Part shown: positions 26,968 through 35,677 of the stretch, piece by piece | How positions within the stretch are numbered: the stretch's first letter is position 1 | How the letters are laid out: every line of letters starts with the position of its first letter | DNA from: Rubritepida flocculans DSM 14296 | GTDB lineage: Bacteria; Pseudomonadota; Alphaproteobacteria; Acetobacterales; Acetobacteraceae | Assembly (NCBI RefSeq): GCF_000425365.1 | Contig: NZ_AUDH01000022.1 | Location: forward strand, 1 to 52,564 | Length of the DNA: 52,564 nt | Direction of reading: 5' to 3' | Notes under the pieces: model-generated | The model's input: the letters and a program-made list of their open reading frames with translations, nothing else | Databases searched by the model: none | What the model was told of the DNA's origin: nothing | Made by a program: the position numbers and the translations under genes

Positions 26968-27819
26968 ATGGAAGAGGTGGGCTTCATCGGGCTCGGCATG
27001 ATGGGCCGGCCCATGGCGGAGAACCTGCACGCCAAGGGCGTGCCCCTCCTCACCTGCGATGCGGCGGGCGTGACCCTGCCCGGCGTGCCGGCCGAGGCCG
27101 CGCCCGAGGCCGTGGGGCGCGCCGCGCGCACCGTGATCCTGATGCTGCCCGACAGCCGGGCCGTCGCCGCCGTGATGGAGGCGCTGCTGCCCGCCCTCGC
27201 GCCCGGTTCGCTGGTGGTGGACATGGGCAGCAGCCTGCCCGCCGAGACGCGGCGCTGGGGCGCGGCGCTGGCCGGGCGGGGCTCGGCCATGCTGGATGCG
27301 CCCGTCTCGGGCTCCGTGCCCAAGGCGCGGGCGGGCACCCTCGCCATCATGGTGGGCGGCGAGGAGGCCGATTTCCTGCGCGCCGAGCCGCTGCTGCGCG
27401 CGATGGGCGAGGCCATCATCCGCACCGGGGCGCTGGGCAGCGCGCACGCGATGAAGGCGCTGAACAACTTCGTCTATGCCGCGGGGCTGCTGGCCGTGAG
27501 CGAGGCCGCGCTGGCCGCCGAGCGCGAGGGGCTCGACCTCGGGGTGTTCACGCGGGTGCTCAACGCCTCCTCCGGCCGCAACGTGGCGAGCGAGACGAAG
27601 CTCGCGCAGGAGATCGCGAGCGGGCGCTACGCCGGCGGCTTCCAGCTCGGCCTGATGCGCAAGGATCTGGAGACGGCCGGCGCGCTGGTCGAGGGCGCGG
27701 GCACGCCGCGCGCGCTGCTCGACCTCTGCCGCGCGCTGTGGGCCGAGGCGGTGGCGGCGGAGGGGGCGAAGGCCGACAACACCGCCATCCACCGCTTCCT
27801 CAGGGCGCGCGGTAGCTGA
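26968..27819 (+). CDS. 3-hydroxyisobutyrate dehydrogenase-family NAD(P)-dependent oxidoreductase
   Basis: A 283-residue beta-hydroxyacid dehydrogenase: N-terminal VGFIGLGMMGRPMAENL (Rossmann GxGxxG), the substrate-binding DAPVSGSVPKARAGTLAIMVGG, and the catalytic Lys163 in GSAHAMKALNNFV. Substrates in this family include 3-hydroxyisobutyrate, tartronate semialdehyde and 6-phosphogluconate; I cannot choose among them. GGGGGGAAG precedes the ATG. It is a paralogue of glxR at 28418 but clearly diverged. Its 3' end overlaps the convergent gene at 27800 by 20 nt. Confidence 0.85.
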   Translation: MEEVGFIGLGMMGRPMAENLHAKGVPLLTCDAAGVTLPGVPAEAAPEAVGRAARTVILMLPDSRAVAAVMEALLPALAPGSLVVDMGSSLPAETRRWGAALAGRGSAMLDAPVSGSVPKARAGTLAIMVGGEEADFLRAEPLLRAMGEAIIRTGALGSAHAMKALNNFVYAAGLLAVSEAALAAEREGLDLGVFTRVLNASSGRNVASETKLAQEIASGRYAGGFQLGLMRKDLETAGALVEGAGTPRALLDLCRALWAEAVAAEGAKADNTAIHRFLRARGS

Positions 27820-28108
27820 GTCCGTAGCGCAGCAGGAACTCCGCGATCCGCAGGCGTTCCGCGGCGACGAGGCAGGTCTCGGCCCCTCCGGCCTCGTGCT
27901 GGAAGCGATAGACGGTGATGTGCTCGCCCTCGATCGCCATGCGGCAGAAGCCCTTGTCGGGCGCGGGGTCGTCGCCGGGGCAGCGCGCCACGTCGTAGTG
28001 GCGCACATGCGGCTCGAACTCGGAATAGGGCACCCAGCAGCGCATCTCCTGGGCGGCGAGCGCGGCGGGGAAGAGAAGCAGGGCGCTGAACAGGGCGGCG
28101 CGGATCAT
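27800..28108 (-). CDS. Small exported protein, unknown
   Basis: A 102-residue protein with a signal peptide (MIRAALFSALLLFPAALAA, cleavage near residue 19) and a mature part of about 83 residues with four cysteines (RCW, ARC, GFC, ETC), which would allow two disulfides in the periplasm. TGGAGGA stands 4-5 nt before the ATG. It is convergent with, and overlaps by 20 nt, the dehydrogenase gene. The family is not recognised. Confidence 0.6.
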   Translation of the reverse strand: MIRAALFSALLLFPAALAAQEMRCWVPYSEFEPHVRHYDVARCPGDDPAPDKGFCRMAIEGEHITVYRFQHEAGGAETCLVAAERLRIAEFLLRYGLSYRAP

Positions 28109-28176
28109 GGTTCCTCCAGAGTCCCGGCCCGCCCATTGCAGGGCAGGCCGGGGCGCGCCGCAAGCGCGGGGATGTG

Positions 28177-28421
28177 TCATACCAGCGGCCGCTGATTTCG
28201 CCTCCTGAGAAGCCGGTGCGGCCGCTGGTATGCCCTTGTTTTCGCGCGCAGCCGCCACACCAACTCTGCGCGCGATACGGTCGGCATGTCATGCCGACCG
28301 TATCAGTTACCCACCGGCCGTGCCGACCCGCCGTGGATGAAACTGTGGCACTGTGGTTTGGCTGGTGGCGAGGTCGGCATGCCGATCGTGCGCCAGAGCC
28401 CCCGTGTCAGTTTCTGTCTAG
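28177..28421 (+). repeat. Structured intergenic repeat, copy 2 (about 245 bp)
   Basis: Second copy of the element at 17475-17756. The 55-bp unit (28178-28232) has perfect 15-bp inverted repeats CATACCAGCGGCCGC / GCGGCCGCTGGTATG. The central palindrome (28274-28304) is perfect. The last 117 bp differ from copy 1 at only a few positions and end AGTTTCTGTCTAG, with CTAG giving the stop of glxR. The 25-nt hairpin of copy 1 is missing. The two copies lie 10.7 kb apart in the same orientation, each just past the 3' end of a minus-strand gene. The 308-bp space between genes here is otherwise empty. Confidence 0.85.
28274..28304. repeat. Perfect 15-bp palindrome inside repeat copy 2
   Basis: GATACGGTCGGCATG (28274-28288), one central T, then its exact reverse complement (28290-28304). 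In copy 1 the same place (17609-17639) has several mismatches on the left arm while the right arm is kept. Confidence 0.85.
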
Positions 28422-29293
28422 CCGATCTTGTGGTTCGCCAGCCGCTCCAGCGCCTGGACGAGGGCCGAATGGTCCCAGCCCTCGCCGCCCATGGCCGCGC
28501 AGGCGGAGAAGAGCTGCTGGGCCGAGGCGGTGTTGGGCAGCGCCACCCCCAGCTCCTTCGCCGCCTGCAGGGCGAGGTTCAGGTCCTTCTGGTGCAGCCG
28601 GATGCGGAAGCCGGGGTCGAAGGTCCGGTTGATCATCCGCTCGGCGTGCACCTCGAGGATGCGGGAGTTGGCGAAGCCGCCCATCAGGGCCTGGCGCACC
28701 TTGGCGGGGTCCGCCCCCGCCTTGGAGGCGAAGACCAGCGCCTCGGCCACCGCCTCGATGTTCAGCGCGACGATGATCTGGTTCGCCACCTTCGTTGTCT
28801 GCCCCGCGCCATTGGGGCCGACCAGCGTGATGTTCTTCCCCATGGCCTGGAACAGCGGCAGGGCGCGGGCGAAGGCCGCCTCCGGCCCGCCGACCATGAT
28901 GGTGAGCGCGGCGTTCTTCGCCCCCACCTCGCCGCCCGAGACGGGCGCGTCCAGGTAGTCGCAGCCCAGCGCGTTGATGCGCGCGGCGAACTCCTTGGTG
29001 GCGGTGGGGCTGATCGAGGACATGTCGATCACGAGCTTGCCGGGCGCGAGCCCCTCGGCGACACCCTTGGGGCCGAACAGCGCGGCCTCCACATCGGGCG
29101 TGTCGGGCACCATCGTGATGACGACATCGGCCCGGCGCGCGGCCTCGGCCGTGTCGTGGACGATGGTGAAGGCGGCCCGCGCCTCGGGCTTCAGGCTGGC
29201 GCGCTCGGGCGCGATGATCGCGTGGCCGGCCTTGGCGAGGTTCTGCGCCATGGGCAGGCCCATGATGCCGAGGCCGATGAAGGCGATGTTCAT
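28418..29293 (-). CDS. glxR: 2-hydroxy-3-oxopropionate (tartronate semialdehyde) reductase
   Basis: A 291-residue NAD(P)-dependent reductase that turns tartronate semialdehyde into glycerate in the glyoxylate carboligase route. Marks: AFIGLGIMGLPMAQNL, DAPVSGGEVGAKNAALTIM, and the catalytic Lys168 in GAGQTTKVANQI. The C-terminal DHSALVQALERLANHKI is the usual GlxR/GarR end, so the protein is complete although its TAG is the boundary of repeat copy 2. hyi lies 35 nt upstream on the same strand, which makes the assignment firm. Glyoxylate carboligase (gcl) is not in the window. Confidence 0.92.
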   Translation of the reverse strand: MNIAFIGLGIMGLPMAQNLAKAGHAIIAPERASLKPEARAAFTIVHDTAEAARRADVVITMVPDTPDVEAALFGPKGVAEGLAPGKLVIDMSSISPTATKEFAARINALGCDYLDAPVSGGEVGAKNAALTIMVGGPEAAFARALPLFQAMGKNITLVGPNGAGQTTKVANQIIVALNIEAVAEALVFASKAGADPAKVRQALMGGFANSRILEVHAERMINRTFDPGFRIRLHQKDLNLALQAAKELGVALPNTASAQQLFSACAAMGGEGWDHSALVQALERLANHKIG

Positions 29294-29328
29294 GTCGTGC
29301 GGTCTCCCTCTGATCCTTCGGGCGGCGC

Positions 29329-30111
29329 TCAGCCCGCCCGATAGGGCGCGAACCAGCCGAGCCCGGCGAGCGTCTCGCCCTTCGGGCGGTATTCGCAGCC
29401 GATCCAGCCGCGATAGCCGGCCGCGTCAATGGCGGCGAAGACGAAGGGCCAGTTCACCTCGCCCGTGCCGGGCTCGTGCCGGCCCGGCGTGTCCGCCACC
29501 TGCATGTGGGCGATGTAGGGCAGCAGCGCCTGCATGCGCGGCACGAGGTCGCCCTCGGTGATCTGGCAGTGGTAGAGGTCGAACTGCAGGCCGAGGCGCT
29601 CGGGCCCCACCGCCTCGATCACCTGCACGGCGTTGCCCGTGCCCGTCAGCGCATAGCCCGGCATGTCGCGCTGGTTGATGGGCTCGATCACGCATTTCAC
29701 GCCCTGGGCGATGGCCCGCTCCGCCGCCCAGGCGAGGTTGATGGCGTAGAGCGAGGTCAGCGTGCCCTGCGCCACGCCGGGCGGGATCATCCCCGCCATC
29801 ACGTGCAGCCGCGGGCAGCCGAGCGCGCCGGCGTAGTCGAGCGCGCGCATGATCCCGTCGCGGAACTCCTGCTGGCGGCCTGGCAGGCAGGCGGTGCCGC
29901 GCTCGCCCGCCGCCCAGTCGCCGGGCGGTGCGTTGAACAGCACCTGCTGCAGCCCGTTGTCGGCGAGGCGCTTCGCGATCTCGGCGGCCGGATGCTCGTA
30001 GGGAAAGAGGAATTCCACCGCCTCGAAGCCCGCCGCGCGGGCGGCGGCGAAGCGGTCGAGGAAGGGCAGCTCGGTGAACATCATCGAGAGGTTCGCGGCG
30101 AATTTCGGCAT
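29329..30111 (-). CDS. hyi: Hydroxypyruvate isomerase
   Basis: A 260-residue TIM barrel of the AP-endonuclease-2-like family that interconverts hydroxypyruvate and tartronate semialdehyde. It starts MPKFAANLSMMFTELPFLDRF, the usual Hyi N-terminus, and carries LHVMAGMIPPG, CVIEPINQRDMPGY (metal-ligand Glu), LQFDLYHCQITEGDL, HMQVADTPGRHEPGTGE and GWIGCEYRP (second metal-ligand Glu). ATG 30111 is used because the protein then starts at the family N-terminus. It sits directly upstream of glxR in a two-gene unit. Confidence 0.94.
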   Translation of the reverse strand: MPKFAANLSMMFTELPFLDRFAAARAAGFEAVEFLFPYEHPAAEIAKRLADNGLQQVLFNAPPGDWAAGERGTACLPGRQQEFRDGIMRALDYAGALGCPRLHVMAGMIPPGVAQGTLTSLYAINLAWAAERAIAQGVKCVIEPINQRDMPGYALTGTGNAVQVIEAVGPERLGLQFDLYHCQITEGDLVPRMQALLPYIAHMQVADTPGRHEPGTGEVNWPFVFAAIDAAGYRGWIGCEYRPKGETLAGLGWFAPYRAG

Positions 30112-30184
30112 CGGGCGCTCCGCGTGGACGTTCGGGGCGGGAGGGGTAACAGATGGGGCAGGGGGCGGACACCCCCCGGCCGTA

Positions 30185-31645
30185 TCACCCGAAGCGCGCC
30201 GCCAGCGCGGCCTGGGCCTCGGGCGCCATGTGCAGGCCGAGCTTGGTGCGCCGCCAGAGCACATCCTCGGCCGAGCGCGCCCATTCGCGCGCGCGCATCC
30301 AGTCGAGCTCCGCCTCCGTCAGCCCCGCGCCGAGATCCGCCCCCGCCCGCCCGCCGGCGAAGACCTCGGGCAGCAGGGCGCCATGGGTGCGCACCAGGCG
30401 CGGCAGATGCGCGGGGTCGAGGAAGGGCAGGGCGCGCGCCATCTCGGCGGCGAAGGCGGCGTGGGTCATGCCGCCCAGATCGCCGCCCGGCAGCCGCGCC
30501 GCGGCGGTCCAGGGCGTGCCGGCGCGGCCCAATGCGGCGCCGATCATCCCCGCCGCCTCCTCGGCGAGCCGGCGGAAGGTGGTGATCTTGCCGCCATAGA
30601 CGCTGAGCAGCGGCGCGCCCGCGCGGTCGAGCTTCAGCACATAGTCGCGCGTCACGGCCGAGGGGTTCTCGGCCCCGTCGTCGTAGAGCGGGCGCACGCC
30701 GGAATAGCGCCAGACGATCTCCTCCGGCCGCACCTCCCGCGCGAACTGGCGCGAGACGGCGGCGCAGAGATAGGCGGCCTCCTCATCCGTGCAGCGGGCC
30801 TCGGCCGGGTCGCCCTCATGCGGCACGTCGGTGGTGCCGATGAGCGAGAAGCGCTCCTCGTAGGGGATGACGAAGACCACGCGCCGGTCGTCGTTCTGCA
30901 GGATGTAGGCGTGCTCCCCCTCGTAGAGGCGCGGCACGACGATGTGGCTGCCGCGGATGAGGCGCACCGCGCCGGGCTTCGGGGCCTGGGCGGCGTCCAG
31001 CGCCTGCTGCACCCAGGGGCCGGCGGCGTTGACGATGGCGCGCACGCGGATGCGCTCGCCCTTCCGGTCGGGGCCGCGCAGCGTCACCTCCCAGTGGTCG
31101 GGGTGGCGGCGCGCCTCCTCGAAGGCGGTGCGGGTGCGGATGTCGGCCCCGCGATCCGCCGCGTCGCGGGCGCAGAGCAGCACGAGGCGCGAATCCTCCA
31201 CCCAGGCGTCCGAATAGGCGAAGGCGTGGGTGATGGCGGGCGAAAGCGGCGCGGCGAGCGGGTGGCCCGCGGTGCGGAACCCCTCCGCCCCGGGCAGCGA
31301 GACGCGCCGCGCCAGGTGGTCGTAGAGGAAGAGCCCCGCGCGGATCATCCAGCGCGGGCGCATCTCGGGCCGGTGCGGCAGCACGAAGCGCAGCGGCCAG
31401 ATGATGTGCGGGGCGGCGGCCAGCAGCACCTCGCGCTCGGCCAGCGCCTCGCGCACCAGGCGGAACTCGTAGAGCTCGAGATAGCGCAGCCCCCCGTGGA
31501 TGAGCTTGGAGGAGGCCGAGGAGGTGGCCTGCGCGAGGTCCCCCCGCTCGGCCAGGATCACGGAATGGCCGCGGCCGGCGAGGTCGCGCGCGATGCCCGC
31601 GCCGTTCACGCCGCCGCCGATGACGAGGATGTCGCAACCCAGCAT
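30185..31645 (-). CDS. glpD: Glycerol-3-phosphate dehydrogenase (FAD, respiratory)
   Basis: A 486-residue membrane-associated flavoprotein that oxidises sn-glycerol 3-phosphate to dihydroxyacetone phosphate and feeds the quinone pool. FAD motif LVIGGGVNGAGIARDLAGRG; then SSKLIHGGLRYLE, DDRRVVFVIPYEERFSLIGTTD, and YGGKITTFRRLAEEA, all family signatures. The C-terminal alpha domain ends normally. No glpK, glpF or glpR is adjacent. The 111-bp space to the divergent chemoreceptor gene should hold both promoters. Confidence 0.95.
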   Translation of the reverse strand: MLGCDILVIGGGVNGAGIARDLAGRGHSVILAERGDLAQATSSASSKLIHGGLRYLELYEFRLVREALAEREVLLAAAPHIIWPLRFVLPHRPEMRPRWMIRAGLFLYDHLARRVSLPGAEGFRTAGHPLAAPLSPAITHAFAYSDAWVEDSRLVLLCARDAADRGADIRTRTAFEEARRHPDHWEVTLRGPDRKGERIRVRAIVNAAGPWVQQALDAAQAPKPGAVRLIRGSHIVVPRLYEGEHAYILQNDDRRVVFVIPYEERFSLIGTTDVPHEGDPAEARCTDEEAAYLCAAVSRQFAREVRPEEIVWRYSGVRPLYDDGAENPSAVTRDYVLKLDRAGAPLLSVYGGKITTFRRLAEEAAGMIGAALGRAGTPWTAAARLPGGDLGGMTHAAFAAEMARALPFLDPAHLPRLVRTHGALLPEVFAGGRAGADLGAGLTEAELDWMRAREWARSAEDVLWRRTKLGLHMAPEAQAALAARFG

Positions 31646-31756
31646 GGCGCGGGATTAGGGGGCGCGGGGCGGAGCGTCCAGGGCGGGGCGCGCAACCGCA
31701 CGTTAACCCTGCAAGGCTAGACTCGGACGGGTTCACCAACCGACCGGAGAGCCGGG

Positions 31757-33463
31757 ATGTCGACAGATCGTTTCGCGGGGTGGCTGCGGCTGCCCGACCT
31801 CACCCTCGCCACCCGTGTGGCGCTGGCCGGCATCGCCAGCGTCGCCCTCGCCGTGGGGCTGCTGCTCGCCTGGACCGTGATGGACGCGCGCGAACGCGCC
31901 TGGGCCGAGGTGGAGGAGCGGCTCGACCGCGACCTCGCCCTGCTGGAAGCCCTGACCGGCCCCGCCGCCGCGCCCTGGCGGCTGACGGAGAGCGGCCAGC
32001 TCGCGCGCGGCGAGCGGGTGATCGAGGGCGCGAACGATCTGGTGGACATCGTCTCCCGCCGCGGCGGTGGCGTGGCGACCATCTTCCGCGGCGAGGAGCG
32101 CGTCGCGACGACCGTGCAGCGCCCGGACGGCAGCCGCGCCACCGGCACGCGCCTCGCGCCCGGGCCCGCCCACAGCGAGGCCATCGGCGCGGGCCGCACC
32201 TATCGCGGCGTCAACACCATCCTGGGGCGCGATCATCTGACCATCTACCAGCCCATCCGGGACGCGCAGGGGAGGCAGATCGGGCTTCTCTTCGTCGGCC
32301 ACGCCGTCGAGGGGATCTACGCCCCCGCGCACCGGGAAGCCGCGCGCAAGGCGGCCGTCGCGCTGGGGCTGCTGCTCGTCCTTGCGGGCGGCTTCTGGTG
32401 GGCGATGCGCCTTCAGCTTCGGCCTCTGGATGCGCTGCGCGCGCGGATGAAGACGATGGCGGCGGGTGAGCTGGACGCGCCCACGCCGCACACCGCCCGC
32501 CGCGACGAGATCGGCGCCATGGCGCGGGATCTGGAAGCCCTGCGCCTCGCGCGGCTGGAGGCCCGGCAATTGCGCCTGGAGTCGGAGCGCGAGCGCGAGC
32601 AGGCCGAGGCCGCGCGCCGGGCGGACGCCGCCCGCGCCGCCGAGGCGCTGGAGGCCGCGCTGAGCGACGCCTCCACCCAGTTGAAGGAGCGCGCCTCCGC
32701 CACCCTCGCCGCCGCGGAACTGCTCTCCAGCGCGGCCGAACGCGCCACGCGGCAGACCGGCGCGCTGGGCGAAGGCGCCGATGGGGCGACGGCCCAGGTG
32801 CAGGCGGTGGCCGCCGCGGCGGAGGAGCTGTCGAGCAGCATCGCCGAGATCACCCGCCGCGTGGGCGAGGCCTCGCGCATCGCCGACCGCGCCATGGGCG
32901 AGGCGCAGACCACCGACCAGACGGTGCGCGGCCTCTCCAGCGCCGCCCAGCGCATCGGCGAGGTGGTGCGGCTGATCGAGAGCATCGCCGCGCAGACCAA
33001 CCTGCTCGCGCTCAACGCCACCATCGAGGCGGCGCGGGCCGGCGAGGCGGGCAAGGGCTTCGCCGTGGTCGCGGGCGAGGTGAAGGCGCTGGCCGCCCAG
33101 ACCGCCAAGGCGACGGAGGAGATCGCCGCGCAGATCGGCGGCATCCGCGCCACCACCGAGAGCGCGGCCGAGGCCATTCGGGGCATCGCCGGCACCATCA
33201 CGGAGCTGCACGGGATCAGCGGCGCGATCGCCGAGGCCATGGCCCAGCAGGGCGACGCGACGCGCGAGATCGCCGCCCGCGTGGCCGAGGCGGCGGGCGC
33301 CACCACCACCATCTCCACGGAGACGCGCGTGCTGCTGGGCGATGTCGAACGCACCGACGCCGCGGCGCGCGACCTGCGCGAGCTCGCCACCGGCCTCGAC
33401 CAGTCCGGCCGCTACCTGCGCGAGGAGGTGGCCGCGCTCGCCCAGCGCCTGCGCGCGGCCTGA
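31757..33463 (+). CDS. Methyl-accepting chemotaxis protein with periplasmic Cache-type sensor
   Basis: A 568-residue receptor: TM1 (about residues 20-42), a periplasmic ligand domain (about 43-195) resembling a single Cache fold ([18 protein letters not shown], the [17 protein letters not shown]-type segment, [18 protein letters not shown]), TM2 (about 198-218), HAMP ([22 protein letters not shown]), then a long coiled-coil signalling domain with the conserved tip [20 protein letters not shown] that contacts CheA and CheW. No C-terminal CheR-binding pentapeptide is present. The ligand is unknown, and no other che genes are nearby. Confidence 0.93.
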   Translation: MSTDRFAGWLRLPDLTLATRVALAGIASVALAVGLLLAWTVMDARERAWAEVEERLDRDLALLEALTGPAAAPWRLTESGQLARGERVIEGANDLVDIVSRRGGGVATIFRGEERVATTVQRPDGSRATGTRLAPGPAHSEAIGAGRTYRGVNTILGRDHLTIYQPIRDAQGRQIGLLFVGHAVEGIYAPAHREAARKAAVALGLLLVLAGGFWWAMRLQLRPLDALRARMKTMAAGELDAPTPHTARRDEIGAMARDLEALRLARLEARQLRLESEREREQAEAARRADAARAAEALEAALSDASTQLKERASATLAAAELLSSAAERATRQTGALGEGADGATAQVQAVAAAAEELSSSIAEITRRVGEASRIADRAMGEAQTTDQTVRGLSSAAQRIGEVVRLIESIAAQTNLLALNATIEAARAGEAGKGFAVVAGEVKALAAQTAKATEEIAAQIGGIRATTESAAEAIRGIAGTITELHGISGAIAEAMAQQGDATREIAARVAEAAGATTTISTETRVLLGDVERTDAAARDLRELATGLDQSGRYLREEVAALAQRLRAA

Positions 33464-33520
33464 CCCTTTGCGCCCGCCCGCCGCATCCCCATCTCGCCCG
33501 CAGCGAGGGGAGATGCGGCG

Positions 33521-34060
33521 ATGGAGTTCGCAACGCTCGGCGGCGGCTGCTTCTGGTGCCTGGACGCCGCCTACCGCGAGGTGGCCGGGGTGCGCCAGGT
33601 GGTCAGCGGCTATGCCGGCGGCCACACGCCGAACCCCAGCTACGAGCAGGTCTGCGGCAAGAAGACCGGCCATGCCGAGGTGGTGCGCATCGGCTTCGAC
33701 CCGGAGGTGGTCTCCTACGCCGATCTGCTGCGCATCTTCTTCGCCCTGCACGACCCCACCACGAAGGACCGTCAGGGCGCCGACGTGGGCCCGCAATACC
33801 GCTCCATCATCCTGGCCGAGACGCCGGAGCAGATGGAGGTGGCGCGCGCCGTGATGGCCGAGGTGGAGGCCGCCGGCCTCTGGGGCGCGCCGCTGGTGAC
33901 GGAGCTCCTCCCCGCCGGCGCCTTCTGGCCCGCCGAGCCGGAGCATCAGGACTATTTCAACCGCAACCCCTGGTCCGGCTATTGCCGGGCGGTGATCGCG
34001 CCCAAGCTGGCGAAGTTCCGCAAGGCCTTCGCCCCGCGCCTCCTCCGCGCCGGGGCATGA
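33521..34060 (+). CDS. msrA: Peptide methionine-S-sulfoxide reductase MsrA
   Basis: A 179-residue repair enzyme for methionine S-sulfoxide. LGGGCFWC has the nucleophile Cys10; SGYAGGHTPNPSYEQVCGKKTGHAEVV, HDPTTKDRQGADVGPQYRS and PWSGYC (resolving Cys) follow in the standard order. The ribosome-binding site GAGGGGAGA lies about 8 nt upstream. msrB starts 3 nt after its stop, so the two form a dedicated repair operon. Confidence 0.96.
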   Translation: MEFATLGGGCFWCLDAAYREVAGVRQVVSGYAGGHTPNPSYEQVCGKKTGHAEVVRIGFDPEVVSYADLLRIFFALHDPTTKDRQGADVGPQYRSIILAETPEQMEVARAVMAEVEAAGLWGAPLVTELLPAGAFWPAEPEHQDYFNRNPWSGYCRAVIAPKLAKFRKAFAPRLLRAGA

Positions 34061-34063
34061 GCC

Positions 34064-34486
34064 GTGTTCTTCAAGCCGAAGCCCGCCCGCGACGATTTCC
34101 CCATCCGGCGCAGCGAGGCCGAGTGGCGCGCCGCGCTCGACCCGCTCGCCTTCCGCGTGCTGCGCGAACACGCGACCGAGCGCGCCGGCACCTCGCCCCT
34201 CAACCGCGAGAAGCGCCCGGGCCTCTACCGCTGCGCCGGCTGCGGTGCGCCGCTGTTCGACGCGGCGGCGAAGTTCGACAGCGGCACGGGCTGGCCCTCC
34301 TTCACCGCGCCCGTGCAGGGGCGTGTGGGCGAGCGGGAGGACAACAGCCTGTTCATGCGCCGCACCGAGGTGCATTGCGCGGACTGCGGCGGGCATCTGG
34401 GCCATGTCTTCCCCGACGGGCCGCCGCCCACCGGGCTGCGCTACTGCATCAACGGCGCGGCGCTCGCCTTCGAACCGGCGGCGTGA
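34064..34486 (+). CDS. msrB: Peptide methionine-R-sulfoxide reductase MsrB
   Basis: A 140-residue enzyme for methionine R-sulfoxide, partner of msrA. The zinc site is formed by two Cys-x-x-Cys pairs (YRCAGCG and HCADCGG), the core is [13 protein letters not shown], and the catalytic Cys is in RYCINGAAL. It uses a GTG start 3 nt after the msrA stop. Both forms of oxidised methionine would be repaired from one message. Confidence 0.95.
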   Translation: MFFKPKPARDDFPIRRSEAEWRAALDPLAFRVLREHATERAGTSPLNREKRPGLYRCAGCGAPLFDAAAKFDSGTGWPSFTAPVQGRVGEREDNSLFMRRTEVHCADCGGHLGHVFPDGPPPTGLRYCINGAALAFEPAA

Positions 34487-34579
34487 CAACGCGGCCCCGC
34501 CTGGGGAAAACCGCCACAACGCCTTGAAAGCGCCGCCTGTTTCGGCTTCACTGAAATTCCCCTCTGCTGGACCCCCGCC

Positions 34580-35677
34580 ATGTGGCGTTTCCTGGCCGCG
34601 GCCCTGTTCCTGGCGTCCCCCGCGCGCGCCGATCTCGTCTATGTGCTGAACTCGGGCGATGCCTCCATCTCCGTGCTGGACGCGCAGACCCGCACCGAGC
34701 TGCGCCGCATCCCGGTGCTGCGCGAGGTGCACCACCTCGTCGTCACGCCCGATGGGCGGGAGCTGGTGGTGGGGGATTCCGGCGGCAATGAGCTGATCTT
34801 CCTCGACCCCGCCTCGGGCGAGGTGCTGCGCCGGCTGCGCCTGTCCAACCCCTACCACCTCGAATACAGCCCCAATGGCCGGTATTTCGTGGTGGCCAGC
34901 CTGCGGCGCGACCAGATCGACATCTACGACGCCGAAACCAAGACGCTGCTGCAGCGCTTCCGCCAGCCCGACAAGCCGAGCCACATCGCCTTCAGCCCCG
35001 ACAGCCGCTGGGTCTATGTGACGCTGCAGGGCACGGGCCAGGTGGCGGCGGTGGACATGACCACGCGCCAGACCGCCTGGATCCAGGATGTGGGCCCCGA
35101 GCCCGCCGGCATCATCTGGCATCGCGGCCGCCTGCTCATCGGCCTGATGGGCCGCGACGACTTCGTGAGCCTCGACCCCGAGACGCGCGAGGTGCGCACC
35201 GCCTTCCGCGTGGGCCGCGGCGCGCACAACGTCTTCCCCTCGCCGGACGGGCGGCGCCTCTACGCCACCTCGCGCGTGGAAAGCCGCATCGCGGAACTGG
35301 ACGCCGAGACGCTGGAGGTGATTCGCGTCTTCGACATCCCCGGCGGGCCGGACTGCATCGCCTTCGACAGCGAGGGCCGGCTCTACGCCACGCTGCGCTG
35401 GATCGGGCGGGTGCTGGTGCTCGATCCGCGCACGGGCGAGCAGGCGCAGATGCGCGTGGGCCGCAGCCCGCACGGCATCTTCGTGATGCCGCGCCGGCCC
35501 GGGCTCGGGGCGGATTTCGCCTTCGCCGAGCCGGGCGCGCGCTCGGGCCCGCGCCCGCTGCCGCAGCCCGTCACCGCCGGGGGCAGCGTGGTGCGCGCCC
35601 CGCCCGCCCACACGGCGCCGCTCGCCGCGCCGCCGCGCCTGCCGGCCCAGCCCGTGGCCGCGCCCGCGGGGCGATGA
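34580..35677 (+). CDS. Exported YVTN-type beta-propeller protein
   Basis: A 365-residue periplasmic protein: short signal peptide (cleavage near ARA-D, residue 18), then repeated blades of the YVTN/Lgl type (YVLNSGDASISVLDAQT, HHLVVTPDGRELVV, HIAFSPDSRWVYVTLQGTG, VFPSPDGRRLYATSRVES), enough for a seven-bladed propeller ending near residue 300, and a Pro/Ala-rich tail of about 60 residues. A putative promoter TTGAAA (34524-34529), 17-nt spacer, TTCACT lies about 30 nt upstream of the ATG. It overlaps the deacetylase gene by 4 nt. Such propellers often act as scaffolds or as carriers in periplasmic redox or surface systems; the exact role is unknown. Confidence 0.8.
   Translation: MWRFLAAALFLASPARADLVYVLNSGDASISVLDAQTRTELRRIPVLREVHHLVVTPDGRELVVGDSGGNELIFLDPASGEVLRRLRLSNPYHLEYSPNGRYFVVASLRRDQIDIYDAETKTLLQRFRQPDKPSHIAFSPDSRWVYVTLQGTGQVAAVDMTTRQTAWIQDVGPEPAGIIWHRGRLLIGLMGRDDFVSLDPETREVRTAFRVGRGAHNVFPSPDGRRLYATSRVESRIAELDAETLEVIRVFDIPGGPDCIAFDSEGRLYATLRWIGRVLVLDPRTGEQAQMRVGRSPHGIFVMPRRPGLGADFAFAEPGARSGPRPLPQPVTAGGSVVRAPPAHTAPLAAPPRLPAQPVAAPAGR

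Noticed and set aside
31695-31720. GTTAACC upstream of the chemoreceptor as a CtrA-type site
   Set aside because: Only one half-site is present; the second TTAA at the right spacing is missing.
31733-35611. Minus-strand open frame of 1292 codons
   Set aside because: It lies opposite the chemoreceptor, msrA, msrB and propeller genes, whose motifs are unmistakable. Its product is His/Gly/Arg-rich without domain marks, as expected from the antisense of GC-rich codons.
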